Shown here: piece by piece, positions 1 through 18,740 of the stretch
How positions within the stretch are numbered: position 1 is the first letter of the stretch
Layout: every line of letters starts with the position of its first letter
Assembly: GCF_048771995.1 (NCBI RefSeq)
Contig: NC_133024.1
Coordinates: 26,118,001 to 26,182,000, forward strand
Direction: 5' to 3'
DNA from: Taeniopygia guttata
Taxonomy: Eukaryota > Chordata > Aves > Passeriformes > Estrildidae
Length of the DNA: 64,000 nucleotides
Notes under the pieces: model-generated
The model's database searches: none
Seen by the model: the letters and a program-made list of their open reading frames with translations, nothing else
What the model was told of the DNA's origin: nothing
Made by a program: the position numbers and the translations under genes

Positions 1-209
1 AATGCAGCTTGCTGTCCATTTGAGACAAACGAAAACCTGCAGCTTCTACCTACTCATCCCAGTTGCTGAGCTACATAGAACAGTGCTGACTGTCCTCCTA
101 AATCCAAATTTAGGAGGAAGAAGAAAATTGCTGCATATTTCTATATGGTTTGTCTGTCACACACAGAACTCAGAAAACTTGAAGTATCCCATGATTTCAC
201 ATGCACTCA

Positions 210-6565
<6,356 letters not shown>

Positions 6566-6593
6566 TCAAACCCGGGCCCGCCCCGGCCGGCGG

Positions 6594-6668
6594 GAGGGAG
6601 CAGGGAACGGGCGGGAGCAGGGAACGGGCGGGGGCAGGGAACCGAGCAGCGGCAGGGAACCGAGCAGC
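6594..6668. repeat. Short GC-rich minisatellite in the POLQ 5' flank
   Basis: Four imperfect tandem units of about 17-18 bp share the core GCAGGGAACGGGC or GCAGGGAACCGAGC. The first two units are near-identical and the last two share a variant end. The array lies 30-100 bp upstream of the POLQ start codon, inside the CpG island. Confidence 0.75.
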
Positions 6669-6780
6669 CCGGCAGGCCCGAGAAGGGCGGCCGCCGCAGA
6701 GCTGAGGTTTTCTGGTAAAAACGCCGGTGTCCGAGAGTGCGGTACGCGTGCGGTAACGCGCGCCGTGCCGGTGAACGGCT

Positions 6781-8137
6781 GAGGTCATTTAATGAAGGTC
6801 TGCTCCAACGCTTACCTTGCAGGAGAGGGCCCATAGGACAAACAGCCTCGTTTGCTGTTTCTAATATCTCAAACACCGAAATAGCTTTCAGAGTCTAAAA
6901 TACCAGGACTGGTTTTACCTCTCCTCAGCAATGTGAATGCGAGGAGCAGTTCTACGAAAATTGTGCAGTACCCAAAAAATGCATGTTTTTGTCCATCACC
7001 CACAGAAGTGTTAAGAAGCATTATATCAAAAAATAAGGTTTTTCTAAGTTGCTTTTCATTTCAGCTGAAGAAAGCATACTGATCTTTCCAAATATAAGGA
7101 CAGCAAAGGGTGAACATTGAAAGGAGTATGAACACACACAGTAATTTCCTTCTAGACACCACTTCTTTGTTTTGGATAACACACACACACACACACACCC
7201 CACTCAGAAAAGCTCTTCATGTTCTGTATCTATCTCTCTTCAGATACATGTATCACAGCTTAGAAGGCTGACTTCACATGAAGCAGGACCGGCGGTCATC
7301 ATCTCAAACACATGCAGAAATTTCTGGCCCTTGAAGAAGAGCATGTGCTTTCATTCCCATCATTAAATCTTAAAATTAAATGGAAGCAAAATTCTTTAAG
7401 AATACTCCTGTCATTTCGGACAATTATATCTGAGTACGTGTCAAGGATGGTCTAATGGAAGAGTCAACATATTTTAATAGTCTTTAAATCAAGCAGATGA
7501 AAAACCTTGTTTCATTATTCAAGTTTACAAAACCAGATAAACAGTAGGCTAACAGTAGGCTCTTCTGTCTTTCAAATCCCAAGCACCAAGTAAATACAAC
7601 ACACACTTTTTCCCTAAAGCAATTATTTTAATGAATTGACACTTGGAGAATGTATCCATGCTGCTACTCTGTTGACCAAAAGTTAGATACATTAAAGGGA
7701 GGAGAGGCACACAGAAATCCTCTGCTAAAAACTCCTCACTAAGTTTCTTGTATTAGTACTGAAAAAATATTGAAGAAAATAACTCAGTAAAGATTTCTAC
7801 TTAGTAACAATATATATTTCTATTGTGCCAGAAGAAGACCAGAAAGCCCTGCTGTTATTTAAAATGTTCACAGCATAAACATGTTTCACTTCAACATGTA
7901 GTTTTACAACTACAGTATGAAATCTATCACTTCCTCATCACTTCATGTCCTCCTTACATTTTTGAAAAAGCTATTTAAAATATTAAAGGAGACATCTACC
8001 TTCATTCTATTCTTCTTTTTTTTTTTTTTTTTTCTTAAGGGGAAAAAGACAGGTTTTGCTATCTGAATTTTTTAATTCATTAAAAATAGTTTACAAAATT
8101 TGAGGACAGACCTACTTTACCACAGTAGAAAAAAGAG
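6781..8137. other. POLQ-METTL16 gap with METTL16 3'UTR and a CA microsatellite
   Basis: This AT-rich stretch lies between the POLQ CpG island and the METTL16 stop codon. It should contain the METTL16 3'UTR: an ATTAAA hexamer occurs on the minus strand at 8076-8071 and another near 7632, but I cannot say which is used. A (CA)10 tract lies at 7179-7198 and a T-run at about 8017-8033. I saw no further gene. The two genes run in the same direction with about 1.6 kb between the METTL16 stop and the POLQ start. Confidence 0.6.
7179..7198. repeat. (CA)10 microsatellite
   Basis: Ten uninterrupted AC dinucleotides in the METTL16-POLQ gap. Confidence 0.95.
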
Positions 8138-11100
8138 CTAACTAGCAACCAGTCGAAGAATTTGGTTCCGTAAGTATGTGCACAGCTGGTTCATCAAGTC
8201 TCTGTTCTGTCCTTTAACCCAGTGCATTTCTACCACTACATCATTTACTTCTTTCTTCACATTCATTAAACACTCGAACAGAAAACCCCCACTAGTTTCT
8301 TTAGGGCCTGGCTCTTTTTCCACTGTAGGATTGCTAGCTTCCTCTGAAGGGCAAGGCTCCTCCTTCACATCACCAGAACCTTTCCCAAGTGATGTTTCTC
8401 CCTGCTTTGCTTCCATCTCCTCTTTCTTCACTGGAGCACTGTGCTCTTCTTTGGCAGCAGATTCCTCTGGTTGCTCATCACCTGCTGTCATCTGGACATC
8501 CTCATCAGGTGCCATAAGCCCCATTTCAGAGTCTTCAACCTTGGGATTTTCACAGTCCGAGTTGTTGCTCACGCTCTTCTGGCTGTTCTTTTCCTCCTCC
8601 ATTGCTTGCAGGGTATCTTCAGAAGCTCGAGGAAGTTCTCGTAATTGCCTTATTCTTTCTCGTTTCTTTCTCCTCAAATGAATCCAGGAGTTTTCAATGG
8701 CAGTCACAAAGAGGCTTATTTCATCTTTTCCACATGGAACCCGTTTATGCTGAACCTATTGCAGAAAACAGAATTTCATACGATCCTCTCACAGTTATGC
8801 TTTCAATTATGACATAGTTTTAAAATCTAATACTTCATACTGTACCTTCAGATCAGTGAGAATCTTCTCTACCCAGGCTCTAACCACAGCAATAGCTTCT
8901 ACAGCATCCCAGCCCATAGCTGCACCTTTGACAGATAACTCTTTGACTGTAGAAGCCAAAACCATGAAGGTAATTGGTTTTCGTGGTTTTTCTAATTTCC
9001 TTCTTTTAGAGGGAGGTGACTAGAAGGAGAAAGAAAGAAAATAATTACAAGGCTATGCAGTATTAGTGGGATGACTTTTGCACTCAGAAGACTGTGATTC
9101 CGTAAGACATGAGGATTAAGAGTGTAACATAAGGCACTAAGCAGTCACTCATATGGCCCATGCTCCACTTCACCCCCAGAGTTTTAAACTCAAACCAGCT
9201 AACAGGATCATGCACTTGATGCTAGCCTGATGGACAGAGGGAGTTTATCTTCAGGTATTAGGCAAAAAGCTTCATTGGTTTCTTTAAACTGTGAGCTCTC
9301 CATGAGCTGAGAAAGTGTGGCTGCTCTTGGGAATAGAGGCCAACAGCCAATATCCATGTTTTGATCCAACTGCAGTGAAGGTTTACTTGCATCTTCCTTA
9401 AGATGGGTTATCATCTATACCTATATTCAAATATACAAATATCCAGATCCAAAAAAGCAACTGGCTCACATTTAAGGTGAACAAGCTCCACTTACATTCA
9501 TGTAGGCAAGTCTGAGTTAGACGTGGTCATACCTATTTGGTAACAGAATCCACATGTTAAATTAAAACTGAGTTCTCAGAAGGAAATTTAAATTCAAATC
9601 CAGCCCCAAACTTAGAATATTTTTTTTGCTACTAAACTGCTATCTGAGGTATGTTACAAATGATCCTTACTTTCACTGAAACCCACAGGAAGTTCTAGAA
9701 CGGCTTCCTTTTTCCACCCTCAACAAGGGTCATTCACGAATCACATGTCACAACTGCTAACAGACTGGCAGCCATCTAAGAAATTCCGCTGTCCATACAG
9801 CCCAGCACAACCAATACTCCAGTCTGAAGAAGAACAGTTTGTATCACAGCAGTTATAGCTCATAAGCCCCTTCCTCAAGTAAGAGGCACAGAAAATCACA
9901 AGCAAACCAGAATTAAGCTACTTACAGGTACTTGCACATCATCATAGAAACTCCAGGCCAGTGCCCATCTCATGGTGCGTCCCTGGCAGAATTCAGTGTG
10001 AGTGACTTTAGGAACCTATGCAAAGAAGCAATACGTTATTTCAGATTAATAAACAACATTGTTTTACTGCACACATTTTCAAACAAAGCATATTTTCTCA
10101 TTACACAAATGGAGATTCTTTTTGACATGGCTCAGAGGTGTCAGGGCCCTCTCTCATTTCTCTCCCTTTACTAAGACTGAGGTACAACAGTTCAAGGATA
10201 GAGAAGGAAAATCAGATATTTTGTATCTAGTTCATCATCTGCTTTTGGTAATTCATCTTTCTGGGAATTTTCTTCACCATGCATTCTCTTTCCTTCCACT
10301 GTATACACAGACAGATCTTGTAATTATTCTCTTGTATGGGAATTAGTGAAGAGTATGCTTCCTCCAAAAAGCCACCCAAAAGTTCTTTTCACAGCCCTCT
10401 TTAATGAGAATAGTAGCACAAGATTCCATTTTACTTAGTGCCTAATTGAACACAAACAAAACAATACTGACACTTAAATCATGTTATTAGTTCTTTTATC
10501 AACCAAATTGCTAGAAAGCTAGATTTTTTGTTGTTGTGGTTTTTTTTTTTTTTTTTTTTTTACTACAGCATTGTTGCAGCTATTTTAAAGCAAAAACCCT
10601 GAATCTTCTAGAATAAAGACATACTCCAACATGTGCTAAAGACAAAACTTTGGAGATAATATTTGCTACTTATCTGGCAGTTTTGAATCTATAATAGTTA
10701 AACCTCAGTTGTTTCCCTAACAAGGAATTCCAGCTCCTTTTGGTAACAAAAACTCTGTGAAATACTTCAACAATAATTACCCACATACATTGAAGCATAC
10801 TATAATCTGTATAGAACACAAGCAGGATATATATAGGGACTTCTATGCATACTCACCCCCTGGATTCGAAGTTCTTCCTTCAGTGGTGCTAAGCTGCATT
10901 TCTTCCCCAGCATACAACTGTACCATCTGCAAAGCACACATTAAAAAAGTGTTTTACAAATAGAGGTCAATTGACAATGGCAGCTATTAATAAGAACTAC
11001 TTGTATTAGAAAGCTGAAAAAACGATACGAGATTAAAAACCAAAACAACAACAAAAGAAGTCACACTTAAACAAGAGTGACTAGAACATAGTACAACAAA

Positions 11101-14100
11101 ATTCAGAACAGAAGGTCCAAAGACAGACTGGACAGGGATATCTTTTTGAGCCTTTAAGAAATACATTAGAAGTATTTTAGAAACAACACATGAACAATGT
11201 GCAGTCTTGTTTCAAAGAGTGACTTCAGTTACGGGGCAGATGTTACACCTTACAAGAATCTGTTTCAACTTCTCCCCTTTCTTTGGAGAATGAATCAGAA
11301 CAAAAAGAAATAACCAACTATTGGCAAGTAATCGTGCTCAAAAGCAGACATACTGACTTATCACTTGTACTTACTCATACCTTATCCAGGTTTCCAACAC
11401 GTAACACATATGTGGAAAAAAATCAGGAAAAAAGGGGAAGAAGTTATTTTCCCACTTCTAGTGAAGCTTACCATTCCACCCAGCTCCACATCTTCAGAAT
11501 CTCCCAAACATGACTTTAGATGAAGCTATGTTCTTCATCTAAATTATTATTTAAGCTTTACAACCTCATCTTCCACATTTTTTTGACGACTGGATCCAAA
11601 AAAGCTTATTTATAAATATAACACATTGAAGTAAAAAACTTAAGATTTCTCAGTTATCAAGGGACAGTTTTGTCCAACACTGGGGGAGTGAAAGTCTGAT
11701 GACATAGTCAGAAAACTGAAGACATGCCATCTGTTTCAAAATAAGGTCAAAACAAGGTCTCACTATGGTTTTTATTGCAGCTTATGTTCATCCAAGACAG
11801 CATTCAGTACAACAGTGTTCTTCAGCAGGCAAAGCTGCAAGTTACCAAAATTCAGCCAGGAAACATAACTAAGCACTATCATAAAGCCTCTTCCATCCCA
11901 AAAATCCTCCAGAATGAACCCTGATCTGTCTCTTATCAGGTACATGTGCTAATTTTGCTGCAAGCTATGAATGTCACTTGTACAGGCTTTTTTTGTCTTC
12001 TGCCTTTAAATACCTCCAGCAATAACTTCCAATTGCTTCTCAGGAACAATTGGATGTGGAAGTATTATCAAACAAACTGAGCAGATATCACTGGACCATA
12101 GGTACTAAAAATAACACTGTTGCACAACTTCTGCCAAAGATGAAGATAAAAGGTGTTAGTTTGGGGTTTTTTGACTGGAATGAAACACTTACCGTAACCT
12201 CTTTTTAAGCTGGAGACTATCATGAATAATTCTTTTGACAAATTCTAGTTCTCCTCCCTCAGCCATGATTTCTGTGATCCCTCCTGTATTTACAGAGCTG
12301 GGAGGTGGACGCCGTGGATTTCGAGAATTAACTCCCTGGATTAAAAAACAAAAACATTTGACATGAGCATTTAATGAAATATTATACTGCTTTGTACACT
12401 GCTTCCTGTCTTAATCTTTAGGGGGCAGCAAGCACCACCATCTCTACTTATCCTACCCCCATCAGAACCATGGATAACAAAGATCCATTCAAAATAAATA
12501 TACCTGAGAGAATTCCCCACAGTCTCAGATCTAGTTAAGGTACTTGTCACATCAGAATTCTGCCAATATGAAATACGTGGTTCCAATACATATAAGACAT
12601 GTTAAGTGCATCTATGCAATTACAATCTATAGTGCTTAATTAAATCTTAAACCTTCTTTTCTACTGCCCTGTATTATACATTTCTGACTATATTCAGTGG
12701 GTATTGCACGACCCGTATGACCCGTTGGACCCGTATGATACTGTCTACATGACTAAGGAAATGAAAAATACAGTTAAGCAAAATTCCAGAACTAATTCCT
12801 CTGTACTACAGAGGTGCCTGTTATGCAGCAGGCACCTGATTTCAGATTTACTAGCTGTCTACTTTCCAAACTCGTTTTCTAAGACACTAAGAACTTGTGA
12901 AAGAATGCTACAGCTCGTCCTCTACTTTAGGAGGGGTAACAGTTAAGTTTTCAGAACTACATGTGGGGCTGAGGAGGGAGAAGACTTAAATGCTATTAAT
13001 GATGATTTGGGATTTTTCACTCAACCTTGCCCAAGCCAAGAGGTTAAATTGTTGCTATCTTTTCACTGACTTTTGTTTGTCACCTTACCTTAGCCTCCAA
13101 CTGGTTGGCAAAAAAGGGAGGGTTGCACATGCAGAAATCATAAATGATCTCAGATTCTTCTTTCAGTGCATCCATTAGAAGAGTCTTCTGTGGTACCTTA
13201 ACCACTGTTAGAAAAAGTGAATTTGGTAAGTAAGGAACTTCATATTTTATTTACCATTATATACATTATACATTGCATAAAACCTGTACTTTCTAAACAA
13301 TGCTTTCTACAAAAGCGATGTAACAAATTTCACCATGCAAATAAAGATTTCAGGTCAAGGATTAATATACAAACAGCCTGTATGTTTATACATAGCAGCA
13401 GAACCACATGAACCTGTTTAGAACAACAAGGACTACCTGAGTTATACCAAGGTCTCCAACACAACCACAAATGTGCTTTAAGCCCTTATAACTACAGGCA
13501 CTAAAGCTTCATACGAAGCCTGTTCCTTTGACAGCTGCTTTTCCAGTATATTGAAACACCACCACACCACTTAAAAACCAATAGCAGCAGTGACAGAAAA
13601 CTCTCATTGCTCCACACATCAAGTTCTGCATCTTCAAGACTGACATGGACAACAGATTAAGACAAGTTGTTCAAATGGATGCTTCCAAAAGTTTTTTTTC
13701 AGAGCCCATAAATGCACCTGATTTTCAGTACACTGAGTTCCTTCAAAAAATTCTCTAAGCTCATTCCCAGACCAAGTCTGGCATACTGCCTCTGCTACCA
13801 CAGGCAGCGTCTGGACTTGACATTCAAAAAGTGAGGATGAAGAATTCCCTGTACAAGATACACCTCTGTGGCAGTGTCATGCAATTATCCAAGGGGAGCA
13901 TTCTAGGTCACCTACCAGCAGAAATAGCCCAAACACTAAGAAATACTTCAGTAACAGACAAGGGATACAGAGATAAAAACACCCCGGGGTGAAGTTTAAC
14001 TTTCAGATTTTTGTAAGGAAGAGTATTTCTCTACCCACACATCCCATGCTAGACAAGGCAGCTTTTTGGCTTAAGCATACACTGACTTCAGTAAATATTC

Positions 14101-17036
14101 TGCTCCAGTAAAAGTATTTGAGCATGTATTTGGAAGGAATACACATGCTGATATGCCCCTGAACATGGCAAAAATATGCCACAACATTCACATGCTACTA
14201 AATACCTTATTACATTGTACCTTTTATAAGATCAGACAAGTTATTCTGTTCCACATTCTTCTTGGCGTAATTGAAGCACATGTCATCCACTTCCGTTGCA
14301 AGGAAATACCAGCCATTCAAAGTTGCTCCAAGTAATGGGTATATACAGGATGCCCCTGTCCCTGTAGAAGTGAAAATCATGAAAAAGACAAAATAAGTAC
14401 TGATGTTCTATGCAGTGTGGTTATTAACTATGTACTTACTACACCAAAAAGAACTAACTTCAAGGCAACGGTGATTATTGATCATCTACTACTCAATTTT
14501 TTAGTGAATCTTATTTCTGTAATTTGAAAAACAGCATTGTCAATATGCACTTTTAATAAAATAAATAATTTAATAATCTATAATAAATTTTCTAGTAAAC
14601 TATCAGCTTTGGTTTAAGCTATTTTTCTTCTATATTACAATAGCTAATTTATATAAAGAAAGCCAAATACATTCTGGCTTTGCTAAAACAAAAACCCTTA
14701 CACAAATAAATTTCTCTTCTTCATTTTTCTATCATCTATCACAAATAATTTACTTTGATGCATACAACAACCACAAAAAAAAAATCTGTTCCACAAGACT
14801 GTCCTTCTCTAATGTCCAAAACTATCAAAGAAACCTAAGTGTCTATTAAGATATTCAAAAAGAGAGACAGACAGATAAAAACTTGGTAAAAAAAAAGAGA
14901 TGTTAGCACACAATACTCATGGCATACCTAGGTGATCAAATTATAAATGACAACCAAATTTAGGATTAAAGGGAAAGGATACAAGAAAAGGGAAAGATAT
15001 CCCACCACCACCAAACTAGAGTTTAGACATATATTTGGAATCTGTTACACTGACTTATTGAACCATCAATAACTTCATCTGTCAGTACACAACAGCAAGG
15101 GGTTACTTCTAGCACTTCTGTCAAGTCCCTCTTGGCTGACTTCCTGCTTTTCCAAAGCTGAAACATCAAAGCTCATGCAAACTCAAACTGAAGATTTTGC
15201 AGTATGTAGAAGACTTAGAGGCTCTGTCTTTTCTACCCAGCCACCTACTGTGATGAAGTTTATAGAAATCATTTTCAAAAATGAAAACTAATATCAAATG
15301 CACAGAAGCTGTCTAAGAAATTTCAAGTTACTAGAAATTACTGTGAACACACATGTGATGATGCAAACCTGGTACCCAGCACAACTCCAGCTAAAAATAC
15401 AACTCAGTACATTTCAGGAGAACAAAAAATTCCATCACAAAAAGTCATGCTAGCAGATGCCAAGAAACATAAAATCTGGCACAGTATCAGAGATTACTGA
15501 ACCTCAGCTTTGAGGAATTCAGTAACTTTAAAGGTTTAATGTCAAGCATTAAAACACGTTACAAAGGAAATTCCTATTTCTCTCAATTTCATTGTAAGTT
15601 TTCTTCAGCACAAAACAGTCTTTGAAATCAAGCCTCTGAAACTGTAAAGGAAGAGTCTATTGACAAAATAAAAGATGTGAACTAAATTCAAATGTACCAT
15701 CACTAGTGCCTTTTAAATAATTCATACAGAATTACCAAAAATTGGGAATCCAAATGCCAATTTTATTATCTGTGTGTGGAAGCTCTTATGGAGCTTGCCT
15801 TTCTTTTATTTCCAGTGAAAACCAAATTATGGCCATCAGTGTACATCTTACAAATTCACACCTCTGCTGTTGACATTTATCTGCTGCCTAAACTAGATAT
15901 CATCCTGATGTTACCCAGTAATCCAGACTGAAAATGGAAAGTATCATCCATCTGCTGATGCTTGGTCCAACTTAAAAGACATTTTGTTCTCAAAAATAAA
16001 CACAAAATCTTTGATCATCTACAATCAAAACACATTTGCCCTGGTTTCTAATTTAGCCTCTTTTACAATTCAGCTCAGATATATAACTGCACAGAAATAA
16101 ATTAAAATAAAAATTGAAATATAAAAAGGACAGATCACTCACTTGTCAAATACACCTATAATAACAGGAAAAAATGTTATTAAGTGGAACACAAAAAAAA
16201 AAATCTATGCAACTCACAAACTCTCTGGTGCAGACATTCAAAAGCAAAACTAATAAATTAGCAGCAAAACACAATTTGCTAGTTAGAACACTGAGAAGAA
16301 ACACTTTTTAGATCCTTAGAATAACATTTTTGCCTGCATTTCTAGAAGCACAGTTTTTGTATACCACACAAAGCTGCACTCAAGGCCCTGAAAAGCCACA
16401 TAATTGCGTGCCACGACTGTTCCTGTGTTCCTGCAGAGAAATCCTGCCCGCCCAGGAGGCACACGAGACACCTGTGGAGCACAGAGTGCCTCCCACCGCA
16501 GCGAGCACACATCAGCTCTTTGTTCCTCAAACCTGACGTTTTCCCCTGCCTGTGCAACAAATTGCATCTGCTACTGTCGCTATGATGGTAAATAAGAATT
16601 TAAATATTAGCTTCGCCAAGTACCTATGTCAATGCCTCGTCTCAGGGTTTGCTTCTCAGCATCCCGGTGGCCGATGAGATCCTCCACCCAGTGGATGTAG
16701 TTCAGCCTCAGAGGGACGGTGGGAATGAGCCTTTCCACGGGGATGTCGATCGTCAGCCCGAAATCCTCCTTCAGGAGGGTGCACGTCAGAGCCCTCACGG
16801 CCTCGGGATCCTTGAAGTTCAGGCTGAAAGGCACAAGCGGGGCTGTCGCGGGTGCCCGGGGGCGGACACACAAGGGGCGCCCACCCTCCCGTCCCGCCCC
16901 GGCCGTACCTCACCCTGCCCGCCAGGGTGGTCTGCACGTGCTGCTGGAACTCGGGGTACTTGCCAGCCAGATAGGCGAAGTCGGGGGGCTTGTCCTTGTA
17001 GCGGTTGCGGGCGTGCATGGACTTGCTGAGGGCCAT
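8138..17036 (-). CDS. METTL16: METTL16, U6 snRNA/MAT2A m6A RNA methyltransferase
   Basis: METTL16 is a nuclear SAM-dependent N6-adenosine methyltransferase. It modifies U6 snRNA and MAT2A 3'UTR hairpins and so controls SAM supply. Nine coding exons on the minus strand: 16909-17036, 16624-16823, 14221-14361, 13089-13204, 12193-12335, 10857-10926, 9926-10015, 8846-9019, 8138-8755. They sum to 1680 nt, 559 aa plus stop (human about 562 aa), with all phases consistent. The N-terminus MALSKSMHARNRYKDKPPDF is nearly identical to the human protein. SAM-binding GIDIGTGASCIYPLLG is at residues 107-122. The catalytic NPPF is at 184-187. The positively charged C-terminal vertebrate-conserved region includes SPPSKRRKLEKPRKPITF and the ending GQNRDLMNQLCTYLRNQ. 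The acidic linker in the last exon (about residues 400-490) is divergent, as expected. The gene looks intact. I recognised nothing else in intron 2 (14362-16623). Confidence 0.97.
12812..12837. repeat. Perfect 9-bp hairpin in METTL16 intron 4
   Basis: AGGTGCCTG, an 8-nt loop, then CAGGCACCT, an exact inverted repeat. Just upstream (12711-12737) a short direct repeat ACCCGTATGA occurs twice. No function is inferred. Confidence 0.8.
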
Positions 17037-17240
17037 GTCGGGCCGGGACGGGCCGCGAGCGCGGCGCTGGATCACGGCCGCACCCCACGCGGGCCCGCTC
17101 CCGGCGCGCACCGCGGCCCCGCGGGCCGTACCAAGGCGCGGCGGGCCGCGGGGGGGTCGGCCCCGAGCGGAGCCGCGCCCGCCGCCGCGGCGAGGGAGGT
17201 GCTGCCGCTGCTGAGGCGGAGAAGTGACCAAGGGGCTTCC
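16640..17240. promoter_or_regulatory. CpG island, METTL16 promoter and first two exons
   Basis: This CG-dense block covers METTL16 exons 1-2 and about 200 bp upstream of the start codon at 17036. The GC-rich part stops abruptly where a CR1 copy begins at about 17243. Confidence 0.8.
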
Positions 17241-17242
17241 GT

Positions 17243-17718
17243 AGGATCCTGGAATGTCGTGGGTTAGAGGGGACTTTAACGATGATCTAGTCCCAAACCC
17301 GCTGCCAAGGGCAGGGACACCTCCCACTGGACCGGGCTGCTCAAAGCCCCATCCAGCCTGGCCTTGATCGTGGCCAGGGCTCACCCACAGCAGCCCTGGG
17401 CAGCCTGTGCCAGTGCCTCACCGCCCTCGCGGTAAAGAATTCCGTCCTTATATCCAGCCTAAATTCCCCTCTTTCGATTTACTTCTTGCCCTATCACAAC
17501 AGTGACGACGAGTCCCTCTCCAGCTTCCCAGTGCCCCCTTCAGACCCTGGAAGCTTGCTGGGAGGTCTCGCAGGAGCTTGTCCAGGATGAACAGACCCGA
17601 TTCCCTCAGCCTGTCTGCGTACGGGAGATGCCGCAGTCCTCTCATCAACATCGTGGCCTCCTCTGGACTTGCTCCAGCTGTTCCATGTCTTCCTCATGCT
17701 GCAGGACCCCGTACAGTT
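17243..17718 (-). mobile_element. CR1 LINE 3' fragment
   Basis: The plus strand reads as the antisense of an avian CR1 3' end. Recognisable pieces are CTGCCAAGGGCAGGGACACC, CTCAAAGCCCCATCCAGCCT, GGGCAGCCTGTGCCAGTGCC and AGTCCCTCTCCAGCTTCCC. The element therefore runs on the minus strand, with its 3' end at about 17243 and truncation at about 17718. It sits only about 200 bp upstream of the METTL16 start codon. The subfamily was not resolved. Confidence 0.85.
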
Positions 17719-18189
17719 AAAATGTTCTATATACAGGGATCATCACTTCAGCATTAGATACTCAATGAGTAATGAAGACAAATAAATGAAATTACATAAA
17801 CAGTTGTGTTGTTCTGGTGGCCGTTCTGTCCATGCAGCAGCATGAGGAGCCTCCCCTCCCATCGTCACATGTATTCCCCACCCAAGTCACCTTTGTTATT
17901 TTTCGAACACACATAAATTATATATGTTCCTTTTCCGGGTTAAGTAAAGGTGGCCCATCCACCTTGGACAAGTCCGGTGAATTGGTCCAAATCAGATGTT
18001 AATTGATGCATTATGAAATAATAAAATTCTGTCCCTACTCACTATCAGCTACCTAACTGGCTTGTGGCTGCCTTACATCCCTAGCTGTCGTCTATTTTAT
18101 TAAAACAGAACAATATAAAAAAGAACAGTATGCAATAATACAAAAATAACAACAATATAAAATCCAAAACAAGAAGTAAATAAACTAAG
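17719..18189. other. Intergenic, no gene seen
   Basis: This is AT-rich DNA between the CR1 copy and the R2-like relic. Its right part (about 18095-18189) is A-rich on the plus strand and could be the 3'UTR or tail of the R2-like element. I see no coding signal. Confidence 0.5.
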
Positions 18190-18740
18190 CACCTAACCTG
18201 AATTACATAATTTTCTGGCCCTACTGGCAAACATATGTACAATGTCCACAGATGAAAAGCGCGCAACTGTGGAAAAAGTCTCTGCAATTTTCACTTGCCT
18301 CGATTTGGAGAGGCCAAGCTCAGTCAAAAGTTCAAAGTTACTTGGTGCCATTTCCCTCGCGCTCCTAAGGGAAAACCCACAAAAACAACATCCTTTGCGT
18401 TGGTGAGATTTCTTACTTCAGTTTCCAGGTGTTTGTACTTGTTCACTTTCTCTGCAGCGGCTTCCTCCAGCAATGATTTGGCTGCTTCGTATCATACTGT
18501 CACATCCACGACAAGTGCACAGGCATCCTTCGCAAATATCAGATCAGGTTTGTATAGTTCCTTGTTGGAATCCCTTATGTGCGGTTCCTTGAACACTACC
18601 CTTGAAGGAGTCTTCAGCATTCTCAGAAACAGCTCATAGCCATGGATTTCTGTAAAATGCCTGCATGAAGCCACTGGCAACCAAACATTGGCCTGGGGCC
18701 TGCTGCTTGTGGCTCATCTTGTGCCACAGGCTTTGCAACA
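18190..18740 (-). mobile_element. R2-clade non-LTR retrotransposon, 3' part of ORF (relic)
   Basis: The minus strand encodes the C-terminal end of an R2-type LINE protein. It begins at a zinc-knuckle-like CKACG (about 18737), followed by RHF, then the restriction-like endonuclease core KELYKPDLIFAKDACALVVD (PD...D motif). Next come EEAAAEKVNKYKHLETEV, NLTNAKDVVFVGFPLGARGK and the tail ARFSSVDIVHMFASRARKL, ending at about 18193. R2 elements normally insert in 28S rDNA, and I see no 28S sequence at either side. The reading frame carries one premature stop just after VVDVTV and one frameshift after GARGKWHQ; otherwise it is well kept over about 180 residues. The reverse transcriptase is absent upstream, so this is a 5'-truncated dead copy. 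A related endonuclease-bearing clade is the main alternative. Confidence 0.75.

Noticed and set aside
17448-17720. Short ORFs on both strands
   Set aside because: They are explained by the CR1 fragment.
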